From NCBI RefSeq assembly GCF_047948215.1, contig NC_134467.1:37614520-37678519 (forward strand): 64,000 nucleotides of DNA, in the 5' to 3' direction. The notes under the pieces are model-generated. The model ran no database searches, was not told where the DNA came from, and saw nothing but the letters and a program-made list of their open reading frames with translations. The stretch is from Lycorma delicatula (lineage: Eukaryota > Arthropoda > Insecta > Hemiptera > Fulgoridae). Shown here one piece after another: positions 47,582 to 58,172 of the stretch (its first letter is position 1; every line of letters starts with the position of its first letter). A program made the translations under genes and the position numbers.

Positions 47582-47907
47582 TATGCAATTTTTTTTTTTT
47601 TAATCAAGATTTATTCAATAACACAAAAAAAGGTTGAATTATATACAAAACTACACCTCATAATATCTTGAAATTAACTCTGAAACAACATAATTAAAGA
47701 AAACCACAAAATTGTGATTTGATAGTCATTTTCAAACATCTATGAAAGGAATTACTTCAACAAAATTATTATATAACTATTTTGAAAAGGGATTAGAATG
47801 TTAAGTATTTTGAAAACAAGTACTGATGGTAAATATTAAGTTTATTAAAAATTAAATAAGCTTTTAGGTGAAGTCTTGCAACTAATGTCATAACTGTAAC
47901 GTTAATA

Positions 47908-49192
47908 CAGGTTGTCCTGTGTAAAACGCACCCAACAAATTGGTTTTCTATAGTATTTGAATTGACTGCCCAACTCCTCCACATTTTCCTGGAATTGACT
48001 CGTCCAACAAGTGAACATCGTGCCGATGCAGTGGACTGCTACTAATAGTTATAACAAAGCAATAATATCAAAGCTCGGTGCATTGTTAGAGAGAAAGTTG
48101 TATTTTCACAAGATGAACATGTTTTTATTCGTAAGTCTCACTTTAGCACATGGTCAGTAGTTGCAGTGCAAGAATCTTTTTGCCGTAAGTACCGTGATTA
48201 ACCAGCAGCTAATAAGACATCAGTTTTGAAATTAGTGGCTAAATTTAGAGAGACAGGTTCTTTTAGTAACAAGGAATACAACAGATCGATGACGTTGAAT
48301 GCAGACACAGTCGCTGAAATCAAAGATTTATTAACTGCCTCACCAAATTAATTTACCAAAATGAACCGTTCATCGGTTGACAAAAAAATTAAACTTACGA
48401 CCACATCAAATTCAAACATTTCATCACCTTGATCCAGACAAGGAAAAACAGCTAGAATACTGTCATCAGTTTTGTCGATTCATGTGTGAGGGTATTCATG
48501 TTATGGACTCGATTTTTTCACGGATGAGGCATGGTTTCATCTGGATGTGCAAAGAGCCATTACAGTAGGATTTGGAATGTTGAAAATTCCCACATGTATC
48601 ATGAAAAACAATAGTAGCCGCAGAAGTTGGGCTTATAGTGTGCGATATGAAAAAAATTATCGGTCATCTTTTCTTTGATTATTCCATTACTGTGGAACGA
48701 TATCAGAATATATTATTGCAATTCAATGTTTCAGTCTTGGAAGAATATTGATACTGCTGATTCCAATATGACTGTGCTACATCATACTATGCACATTCAA
48801 CATCTGATTTCGTTAATAAATTCTTTGGTGATCATGTTATTGGTCGTGGTTTATGACCACCAGTATCTCTAGATTTGACTGTGCCAAATTTTTTTCTTTG
48901 GGGTTACCTCAGACAAAAAACCTACAGCAGCAAACCATAAACACTTAAACATCAGGAGGTCAATATTGAACTAGCCGTTTTAAATATCAACCCACAAACT
49001 CTGAAAACAGTTGCAAGAAACACAGTGTAAAGAAGCGTGTATTTATAAAAATGGCGGCCACTTCCAATATTTCTTTTAAAATTTAAGGTATTGGAAAGTT
49101 TGGAAATAATAATTTAATAACTTACAAATGTCTTTTTTATTTAAATATATCTACTGACATAGATAGGTTGTTTTATATGGAACACCCTTTAG
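47908..49192 (+). mobile_element. Tc1/mariner-superfamily transposon (WGYLK type), decayed
   Basis: TA-flanked ends with imperfect inverted repeats (CAGGTTGTCCTGTGTAAAAC at the left; from the other strand TAAAGGGTGTTCCATATAAA at the right). The + strand transposase pieces in order are KVVFSQDEHVFIRKSHFSTW near 48090, KLVAKFRETGSFSNKEYNRS near 48230, FHHLDPDKEKQLEYCHQF near 48415, FFTDEAWFHLD near 48513 (first catalytic Asp), and LDLTVPNFFLWGYLRQKTY near 48870-48925. The last piece has the third catalytic position in VPN instead of PxD. Frameshifts and stops throughout; inactive. Confidence 0.82.
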
Positions 49193-50506
49193 TATAGGTA
49201 CTGTGTCAACGTACGATTAACATCACATCTGTGATGAAATTTAATTCTATGATTTTAAAATTTTAGAAAGACAAAATAAAATTTTTTAAATATCATAATA
49301 CTAAAATAGAAAATGTTAAAGATATTTTGACCATAATTTTTTTTAAAATAAAATTACTATTTCATAAGTAGTATGAATAGTTAGTTGTACCATAAAAATT
49401 CATTGAGTTTTATAATTCTTTATTTTTGGCTGTTTTCATTCAAAGGTGGACTTCTGAAATTTTTGTTAAATATTTAATTTTCTGAAGTTAACAATTATTT
49501 TCATTTCTCCCATTTCCTATTTTTATAACTCATCAATTAGTGTATTGTTTAAGGTTTCTAACTTCAACACCAGAGATATTCCTCAAATCTGTTACTCATG
49601 TGATGAGATTTCTTGTTAATAAAAAATTTATCATGATATTTTTTATTTATATTTTATTACGAAACGATTTTGTTTCATTGAATTTTTTGTTTTTTTAATC
49701 AAGTACCAATTAGAAAAAAGTTGGTTTTCAGTTTACCTAAATTAAGTAGCATATAGAAAAGTATAAAAAATATTTGTATTTGTCATTCTTTAGAGATATG
49801 ATTATTATTAATTTTTTAAATTCTTTTTTAAACAAATTTTTTTCTACTTTTTAATTTCTTTTCCGAAGTTTTTCTCCGAAGAGTTATACAAGTGGATTTG
49901 ACAGTATTTTTACAACTTTTAATCATTTGTAATTCTAACCTACTCAAAGGAATATGAAAATTTATAGCTTATATAAAATGACACTATACAAACATGGAAA
50001 CTCCAAATTGAAGACAGATGCTATTATTTCATCATGGATATCTATAATTTTACATCTCTTTAGTTTCATAAATAAATGCTTATTGGCAATTCATATCAGA
50101 TATAAGCATTTCTAAAAAAAAAAAGCACAGTTATTTTCAAAACTAATAATTGGCATTCCATACCTATTACAGAAAACAAAGAGTGAAGTGGTTTCCCATT
50201 TTCATATGTACATGTATATTTTGCTGTCTGCTAACTCTTTAAGCCCACAATATGTATCCAAAAGTAAATATTACTTTTTATCACTTGTCACCAATCTTTT
50301 GATTGGGATGTTCTTTGTTATGTACATGCATGCTCATATATACTTTTTTAAGTATAATATGGCAGAAATATATTTGTTTGGAGTTATTATATATCATTTT
50401 ATACGCATGTCTGTCGGTGTAGGTTTTTTTTTATGTAGAACATAAAAGCTATAAATAATTAAAAATAATATTCAAAATATTATCCATGGTGATAATCACC
50501 TCAGTC
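49193..50506. other. intronic sequence, no feature seen
   Basis: AT-rich with short homopolymers. No coding relic or repeat pair recognised. Confidence 0.45.
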
Positions 50507-50672
50507 AATTTCCACAGCAGAATGGTAGTGTCTGACTTCATCTGGAGGTCCCAGGTTTGAATCCTGGTAGGGGTATGAAAATGCTTTTTTTTCATACACT
50601 ACAAATTTCCACTTTCATTTTCCCATATACAAACTTCTTTGCAAGCTTATGTGGTGAATTAATTCATCAGTA
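50507..50672 (+). mobile_element. tRNA-derived SINE, family 2, best-preserved copy
   Basis: A-box-like CAGAATGGTAGTGTCTGAC, B-box AGGTTTGAATCCTGGTAGG, then CATACACTACAAATTTCCAC, TTTTCCCATATACAAACTT and a terminal GTGGTGAATTAATTCATCAG. Confidence 0.75.
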
Positions 50673-50855
50673 CTACAACAATTGTAGTATGTAATAATAA
50701 ATTTTGATTTATTATAACAAGTAAACGTTTGGTAGAGCGATTTATTTCATTCTCATTCAAAAGTTTTAGGTTTAAACCTCTTTCTGTTGAATTATTGAAA
50801 GCAAACAGAAATAAAGTTCCTAAAAATAAAATTTAATTAAAAAATTTTTTCAGAT

Positions 50856-50863
<8 letters not shown>

Positions 50864-50886
<23 letters not shown>
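50864..50886. repeat. (TG)n microsatellite
   Basis: About eleven TG units. Confidence 0.9.
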
Positions 50887-51207
50887 TTTAAACAATTCTT
50901 TTATGAATCACATTCCTTTTTACCAATACAGATAATTTATTAAATCAACTCAAGTATAGAATAATTGAAATAGGATTACTTAACTTATTTCATTACATAA
51001 GTAGAAGCGCTTTCGCGAACTTAATTCGCATCATCAATTGCATTACATTTACATGTATATTTCAAAAACCATCATAAACTTGCAATATACAGGGTTATCA
51101 TAAAAGAATGGTGCAGTTTTGTACATAGTTTAAATTAAAACAGAATTACTTACAGTTTATGTTTTTTATTTTTCAAATTTGTCGTCTCAAACATTTTTTT
51201 TACATAA

Positions 51208-51597
51208 TTAATAAATTTCAATATGTGCGCCCTTAGTCGCCCGACAAATGTCCAAACGATACTCAACTTCTCTCCAAACATTAGTTAACATTTTTTCATT
51301 AATGGTTGTCATTGCTTCATTAATCCTGTTTTTTAAGCGGTTTAGGTCGCAAATTTTTTGTGTATAAACAACGCTTTTGATGTATCCCCACAAGAAAAAA
51401 TTGCAAGGTGTCAGGTCTGGACTTCTTGGAGGCCAAAGTACAGGTCCTTGCCGGCCTATCCATCGATCTCCAAATTCTTTGTTCAAAGCGTCCGTTACCA
51501 ATGCATTGAAGTGCGGGGGAGCACCGTCTTGTTGGAAATGAAGTCGATGAATGTTTTCGAGTTCATCCGGCTGAGGAAAGCAATAATCGGTTAACAT
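51208..51597 (-). pseudogene. transposase catalytic C-terminal part (WGYLK type)
   Basis: Open for 129 codons. LHFQQDGAPPHFNALVTDAL contains the second catalytic Asp of the DDE/D triad. EFGDRWIGRQGPVLWPPRSP leads to DLTPCNFFLWGYIKSVVY, the third catalytic region. At the position where most relatives have PLDFFLWGYLK this copy has PCNFFLWGYIK, so the final acidic residue may be lost, or the DLTP aspartate may be the catalytic one. A helical C-terminal tail ends TKGAHIEIY. It is the best-preserved of the four copies of this transposase type here. Upstream parts are in other frames and split by an insertion. Confidence 0.85.
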
Positions 51598-51658
51598 GTC
51601 AAGATACGCAACTCCATTAATTGTTTTTTCAGTGAAGAAGAAAGGCCCTATTACACGA

Positions 51659-51855
51659 AAAACGGATTGGAATGTTATTAAATCCGTTCTTAAAATTTAA
51701 AATATAAAATAACACAAAACTTAGAATTTAGACCCGTCATTAAAAATAAACCCTTAAACACCCCCAATTCTAGAACCATCCAGCAGCAAGGTACACTGTC
51801 CAGGTTCTGCTTTTTGAAGGGAGAAATTGTGAAACTCCCGCCAACTTTGCATTCC
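51659..51855. mobile_element. 197-bp insertion with 9-bp target duplication inside the transposase
   Basis: ATTACACGA occurs at 51650-51658 and again at 51856-51864. The transposase reads GVMKNRV up to one copy and RVIGPFFFTEKTING after the other, so deleting the insert plus one copy restores a continuous family-like sequence. The insert has no clear terminal inverted repeat and no coding capacity. Its type is not assigned. Confidence 0.82.
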
Positions 51856-53531
51856 ATTACACGATTTTTCATCACACCACACCAAACATTAACTTATTAA
51901 CAAATCGCGTTGTTTCTCAATAATTGCGTGTGGGTTTTCAGAGCCCCATAGTCGTGAATTGTGTCTGTTAACACATCTATTCACATGGAATGTAGCTTCG
52001 TCTGTAAAAATTATATCATCTAAAAATGTTTTCACTTATTCTGTCCAATATTTCAACAGCGAAATCGTAACGTTTTACACCATCATCGGGTTTCAATTCC
52101 TGCAGTATCTGGATTTTATAAGCGTGTAATTTCAGTTTTTTATTTAAAACTTTGTGAACTATTGATTTTGGAATACCTAATTCGACGCTTCCCCAGGGGG
52201 ATGGACTTCCCAGGACTTCTAATTGCCAGTTGTCTAATTAGTTTAACTTCATCTGGTACACTTGGTCTGTCGGTTGATTTCTGTTTCTTAACCGATCCGG
52301 TTTCTTCGAATCATTTGAACCAACGTGTTATGTTATTTTTGTGTGGTGGATCTCTTCCGAATTCACGTCGAAACGCACGTTGAACTAAAATTACGGATTT
52401 TAATTCAGCCATCAATAAAACACACTTTGCTTTGTCATCTGAGAACATAGTAACTCACTAAACTTACCGCAACAACATTACAAGAACTGACGTTGTGGTT
52501 ACAACTGCTGATAAACAAACTTTTTGGTTGGAGGCTTTCGGGGATACCAATATAACATCTAGAAATTTCCCTACAATCTTCCTATGAATTACTGAAACCG
52601 CTGTACAATCTCATAACACTTATTTTATTTTATGTTAAATTTTCTTTAAAATACTTAATTTTTATTAAAATCGTTTAAATTAAATTTAAATTTTCTTTAT
52701 CATACTTTTAAAAAAAACTTTTATTTACATTAAAAATTTTAAATTATAAATCAAACAAGATCTAAAATATAAAAATTGTTTAAAAGTGATAAAGGTTAAT
52801 TAAAATTGGTATTACTATTAATTTAAAATTAAGTGAAAAAAATATATAATAATTTATAAGAATAAATTTAATATGATCAATCTTCAGAAAAAAGTGTGAA
52901 GACGATTATATTTTAAAGGCTGCAGTAGGTAGCACCACTCTATCTGTTTTGATAATAATGTTGAGTAATTGATCTTCTAACCTGGTTTGTAAAGTAAATT
53001 CAGTGAAACGGCTAGCATATAATTTTACTTTACTTAAATTTCTTGATTTTACTTTAGAAGTTTTTATTTTTTAATTTAATTTTACTTCATTTTTTTATAT
53101 TGATATTACATTGTTCACGTGTATAAAAACTTGTACATTTTAATTTTTGTAAATTAATTGTAATATCAATTTTAATTAATTAATCTTTATAACTTTAAAA
53201 CAACTTTTATATTTTACATCTTGTTTGATTTATATTTTTAATTTATATAAAAGTTTTTAAATCTGTATAACTTTTTAAAGTATGGTAGAATAAATTTAAT
53301 TTAAAGGATTTTAATAAAATTTAATTAGTTTAAAGAATTTTTAACGTAAAATATAAACAAATACGTGATATGATATTGTATATTGCGAGTTTAAAATGTT
53401 TTTTGAAATATATATATATAATGCAGCTGATGATGCGAATTAAGTTCACGAAAGCACTTCTACTTATTTAATGAAGTAAGGTAAGCAATCCTATTTCAAT
53501 TATTCTGTACTTGGGTTGATTTATTAAATTA

Positions 53532-53655
53532 ATATATATAGGAAACATTATTGTAGATATTTTTTTTGAACGCCAAAAATAAAAAATTTAAAACCTAAAT
53601 AAGTCTTATTAGATTTCAATATTTATTAAAACAAGCCAAATTTTGTTGTAATATA
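53532..53655. other. short intronic gap between elements
   Basis: AT-rich spacer with nothing recognised. Confidence 0.5.
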
Positions 53656-54536
53656 TGAAGCATATCCAGAAAGTAAGTGCCGTTTTTTTAAATTAAAAAA
53701 TACACATAACTTTCACAGAATAATTTTTTTACTGCGTAGAAGAGTATATCTTAAACTAGTTTTCTATGTAATTTCTCTCATTATTAAGGCATTTTTCATA
53801 TTAAACATCAGGATCGTTTTTTTGTTCCTTCGCTAAAGAATGGTGCCACTATTAAAGATGTTGTGCACTGTTGTAGTGCATTTTTCATGTCTGCATTGTT
53901 CTAGTGGTAACCATCAACGTATTGCTTTAGATGGAAAAACAAGTGGTAGTCATTTAGCGCCTAACACTTTCATATCAAATAAGAAAAGACTGAGCAGAGT
54001 CTAATAATTTTGTTTTGAGAACTTCCATTAACATTTTCGGCACAAAATAGAACAGTTTGTGATTGATTAGGTTTGTGTTAAATTTTGGAGAATTCAATAC
54101 ATAATGAAAAAAACTATAAACCATTTATTTTCTTTAATATTTTCATCCATTTGTGTTATCAAATTGTTATTCATGATGGAAGAGTGGTCACTCCTTTGCT
54201 CATTATGCACATTACAGAGTCCCTCATTGAACAGCCACACTCACTTTCTATCCATTCCATTACTAATAGCTTTTTCACTATAAACTTGACTGATTTGCGA
54301 ATGAATATCAGTTGGTTTGACAGTTCCCTTTCATTTAAAAATATGATAACTGTCCTAATTCCACAATCGGCAGGATCGTTGATCAACTTGAACATTTTAA
54401 AGAATGTTTAACTGTAAATAAACACGCCGTACTTATACTGGAGTCTATCGAATAAATAAGTGAATGTAATGTGCATACTCTGAACTGTGATCACGGTGAT
54501 AGAACGAAAGGGTACTTACTTTCCAAGTACGCTTCA
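53656..54536 (-). mobile_element. mariner deletion derivative, 881 bp, with both ends
   Basis: TA on both sides (53654-53655 and 54537-54538). The inverted ends are TGAAGCATATCCAGAAAGTA on the left and, from the other strand, TGAAGCGTACTTGGAAAGTA on the right. The minus strand has the N-terminal HTH of a mariner: LINDPADCGIRTVIIFLNER near 54330-54390, and HNEQRSDHS-like sequence near 54180-54220. Then come scraps of the C-terminus. The catalytic centre is deleted. It lies 375 bases before the exon at 54912. Confidence 0.85.
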
Positions 54537-54911
54537 TACATTTATGTTATTATGAAATTTATAATAAACCTTTCGTAAAAATTTGTCGCCAGACCTTTAA
54601 TATATCTTTTTAATCCAGTTGTATTTTCCCGTTGGGGCTTAATTAACGACTGTACCTCATTGTACTTATTTTAGTTCAAGAATGCATTGCAAAAAATTAT
54701 TAATAAATTAATTTTGTTTTTAATTGAAATAAAGCAATACATCTCAAAATTTTTTATTTATTTCATTTTTTTTTTTTTTTTTCATGTAATTATAATAATT
54801 AATAGTTGCTAACCCGAGTAATTCCGGGTAAACAGCTAATAAATAATTTTTAAATTAATGGTATTTTATAAATAATTAGTAAGCATTTTTATGTATATAT
54901 AACTATAACAG

Positions 54912-55121
54912 ATGGCTCATGTTGCATATTATGATATGATGATGGCTGGATTATTAATGCAGAATGGTGTCGCAACTCAACATATGCTGCCTGCTACTCT
55001 GGCTCAGTATGGACGTTATACCGCTGCCCAACCGATGTCCGGATATCCTATACCGACAGCACAGTGGCCTCTGCAGTACATTATGCAACCTGCTGCACCA
55101 CATATGACTACACAGGTTGAT
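54912..55121 (+). CDS. shep: alan shepard/RBMS-like protein, C-terminal region exon
   Basis: The exon starts in phase 0 after acceptor AG at 54910-54911. It encodes about 70 residues rich in Met, Ala, Gln, Pro and Tyr: MAHVAYYDMMMAGLL, then QNGVATQ, GYPIPTAQWPLQYIMQP and HMTTQVD. This matches the low-complexity C-terminal region after RRM2 in insect shep, including the VAYD, QNGV, GYP and TQVD landmarks. Two donors are possible: GTTGAT at 55116, which drops VD, or GTCAGT at 55122, which keeps VD. I chose the second because TQVD appears conserved and the site fits the donor consensus better at positions +4 to +6. The following exons are not found before the end of the window. The function of this region is not visible from sequence; protein interaction is the usual suggestion for such tails. 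Confidence 0.85.
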
Positions 55122-55416
55122 GTCAGTACTAAACTTTTTATTATTTAGTTTATTTAATTTTAATCTTGTACAGTTATAGAATGGTTTAATTATTGTTTTT
55201 ATTATTATTTTTTTTTAATATAAAATTTTATTTCATTTATTGTCAGTTGAATCTTGAAGTAAAGTTTATTAGTGCCCTTTAAATATTAACACTGGTACTG
55301 TAGTGGCTTCATTAAATTAGAAACCTTGTTTTTGAGCATTACTCAAATATATCCGTATTTTCTTCCAGTTTTTTGGTCAAGCCTCTAAGTTAGTGTGTAA
55401 TGTAGTGTTGTATATT

Positions 55417-56444
55417 CAGGTGATTGCAAACTGCATGGCAATCTCTCAGGCGATGATTCTATACCCAAAAATAAGAAAAAAAGATCATATAAACATAGGT
55501 CAGAAAACGGTTTATTTGCGAGTTTTGTCTCGTGAAACATATAGCCATGTTTTCTTCTCCTATTGTGAATTTAAACCGTATTAAAATTGTTATACAAATC
55601 GAGGAGTAAATTTGGTGCTTCCTTACAGTTTTTGATTTAAAAGATTGAATGAAAGTGGTCTTGAACCTCTATCTCGTTTAGGTTATAAGAAAAATGGGGT
55701 TAAACAAACACATTTTGATGGAAAATGTACTTTTTTAGGTTTAGAATAAAATAACTTTGTTAATTTACCAATAAAGAAATAAAAATAATAGTTAACTGTA
55801 GAAAATTTAATTCTGAGAAAATTGTTGTAAATAATGTTTATTAAAATTAACGCAGATTCAGAAGTTCAACTTTAATTAGGAACACAACACAAACTGGATT
55901 GGAAAAGCGAAACAATTTTAAACAGAATAATTTTGATCAATGTTTGAACAATATAACGTAAATGAAAACAAATAGAAAACTTATCAATAACAGAACAAAA
56001 ATGAATAAAACATAGATTTAAAAAAATAAAAATCATACATTTTGGTTTTTCATCCAACCTCAAAGGAAAAAGTTTGCTGGCTTTGCTTAACTGAAAATAT
56101 ATTTTTTTAGATTTGATTCCAGAAACTAAAAAAGTGTTTTTTCCGACAAAAATCTTACTGTTTACCCTGTTTTTCTTAAAATTTTACTGAGAGATCTGGG
56201 ACTTTTTTTATTAAATTTCTAGATCAGAAACCATAAGGAAGCACCAAATTTACCTCTTGATTTGTACCCTAAGAATTTTACTACAGTTTAATTTCACAGA
56301 GGCAATAGAAAAACAGGGCTAAATGTTTTTCAAGCCAAAACTCTTTAACTAACCATTTTCTGACCTTTTTTTAAATAATCCTTTTTTTATTTTTGGCTAT
56401 AGAATCATCTCCTGAGAGATTGTCATGCAATTTGGAATCACCTG
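55417..56444. mobile_element. non-autonomous element with long inverted repeats, relative of 22250-23583
   Basis: The left end reads CAGGTGATTGCAAACTGCAT and the right end, from the other strand, CAGGTGATTCCAAATTGCAT. The arms stay similar for about 350 bp, including GACAATCTCTCAGG-type, CCAAAAATAA and GTAAATTTGGTGCTTCCTTA words. TATA follows the right end, and TATT precedes the left. Terminal word, palindromic layout and internal phrases (CATATAAACATAGGTC, ACATTTTGG) are shared with the larger element at 22250. No coding sequence. Confidence 0.85.
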
Positions 56445-57717
56445 TATACCAACACCAATACATACGTAATCTGTTTACATCAGGATTGTATTTATGAAAT
56501 GTAGTTGAATTACCTGGCATTTCTTCTGGAACCCTTTCTTATTTATTATCCTCAAAAAAACTCTCAAAATGAAAAAAAAATGTTTTATCTAAATTTTGTT
56601 TGTATTCATTTTTATCCTCTGAAATCTGTTACCAAAATGTAATGAATCATGTAAATCACAAAAAAAGGCGCTACAGAGTTCTTGCTTAAAATTTACCGTA
56701 ATATTTCTTTATAAATCTATTTACTTTAATTACGAGTTTACGTTTATGTATTCTTTAAATTTTTTTGCTAAAATGCATTCTAAGATAGTAAATTTTATAT
56801 GTTTGTGTATATTTATGCATATACATATGCATAAACAATAAAATGTAAATAGGGATGGTTTTTAAAATCGATTTCAAAATCGATAACAAAACATTTTAAA
56901 CATGATTTATATGTATGTATATACATTAAAATGATTAGTTGAAGGACATTCTGTGCAAATATTTAATAAAATAAATGTATAAAATAATAAAAATCAACTT
57001 TCAGAAGTCAGCATTATATTGATTATTAACCCATAATGTGGGGGTTCCAACTAAAGAAAAAAAAAAAAAAAGTTTAATTTAAAGTAAACATAGATTGAAC
57101 AAATAATTTTTTTTAATATTTATTTTATTTTAAATTTTTATTTAAAAATATGAGCAGGATTATAAGATGTTCATAATATGTTCTCTGGAATGCAGAGTAT
57201 GAGGTATTTTTTAATTCTTAATCTTTTCAATTAATTTTCATAAATTTGGATGTAAAAGTTGCTTAATGACAACAGTGATATATAAAAAAATATTTTATGA
57301 GCAGTGTGTTTTTTCATTCAAAACTTTTCATTTAAATTTTCTGGAAAAATTTACATTCTGTATTCAGAGAACATATCTTTAAAAAATAAAGAATGAATCG
57401 CAAAAAAATAGTCCATTTATTAAAAAATAAGTGTTTAACGTAAATATTTATTAAAAAAAATAAATATGACATATATGTTGAATTCAGAACTTCTTTTTTT
57501 TTTTAAGTGAAATTGGTTAAAAAGTGTTAAACAATTACAAAAAAGAATTATTTCTTATAGAAGAGAATCTTTCTTTGAATTTCAGAATTTTTTTTTTCTA
57601 AAGATTGTTTAAAATTCTATTTACTTCCCATTCAAAATTAAAACTATCAACAGAGTGAGAACGCAACCCTTAAATAACTTTTCATCCATTAACCATAAAA
57701 AATTAAAATTTAACAAA
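56445..57717. other. intronic sequence, no feature seen
   Basis: AT-rich with poly(A) at about 57057-57070. No gene or repeat pair recognised. Confidence 0.45.
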
Positions 57718-57850
57718 TTTTCCTGGCAGAGTTGTAGCATCCTCAGCCTTTCATTCAGAGGTCCGAGTTTGAATATTAGTCAGTCGTGAAATTTTTCATA
57801 CACTACAAATTTCATATTCCCATGTACAAGCTTTTTTTGTATGCTTGTAA
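57718..57850 (+). mobile_element. tRNA-derived SINE, family 2, truncated
   Basis: CTGGCAGAGTTGTAGCATCC (A-box), GAGTTTGAATATTAGTCAG (damaged B-box), CATACACTACAAATTTCATA and CCCATGTACAAGCTTTT match the other family-2 copies. The 3' end is missing. Confidence 0.7.
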
Positions 57851-58172
57851 GCTCCTATAGTATAAAATATCTTATAGCTTATGAACTTTATTAGGTACAA
57901 GTACAGTCTATGCCAAATTAACTATGGTATAGCTCTATATTCTGTATTAGGGAAACATTTTGACTAACTTTTTAAAAAATGTTATAATTTTTTTTTTAGA
58001 AATGACAATTTTTTATTGTTAGTTAAAACTCAATTTTTTTAAATAAATTTTAGATGTAAGAGCAGGTTATTCTGAACAAATTAGGAAAAAAAATTGTGCA
58101 GATATCTGTCATAGAAAAGAAGTTATATGAATTTATTTATGGCAAAACGCGAAGAAAATAAACTTAACTTTT

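Larger units (their letters stand above)
51089..52553 (-). mobile_element. Tc1/mariner-superfamily transposon (WGYLK type) nested in the long-repeat element
   Basis: Begins after TA with CAGGGTTATCATAAAAGAAT. The opposite end, near 52553, read from the other strand, shows TTGGTATCCCCGAAAG. Its edges coincide with the break in the left arm of the surrounding inverted repeat. The transposase is on the minus strand. HTH pieces lie at about 52160-52440, VNRHNSRLWGSENPHAI near 51920-51990, GVMKNRV near 51870, and the intact C-terminal part at 51208-51597. A 197-bp insertion splits the coding region at 51659-51855. Confidence 0.85.
50937..53531. mobile_element. 2.6-kb element with very long inverted repeats, host to a nested transposon
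   Basis: The outer arms match in inverted orientation. On the left, AAATCAACTCAAGTATAGAA, GAAATAGGATTACTTAAC and GCGAACTTAATTCGCATCAT (50941-51086) match the complement of 53390-53531. Further inside, 52610-52860 matches the complement of about 53110-53370 (for example ATAAATCAAACAAGATCTAA near 52747). The left arm is interrupted at 51088 by the transposon 51089-52553. Without it each arm is about 430 bp and the centre about 250 bp. No coding sequence belongs to the outer element. The exact ends and target duplication are uncertain. Confidence 0.82.
44980..54911 (+). other. shep intron between RRM2 end and C-terminal exon
   Basis: A 9.9-kb intron, phase 0 on both sides, containing the elements listed at 45010-54536. 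Confidence 0.88.

Noticed and set aside
51358..51594. 78-codon + strand frame
   Set aside because: Shadow of the well-supported minus-strand transposase.
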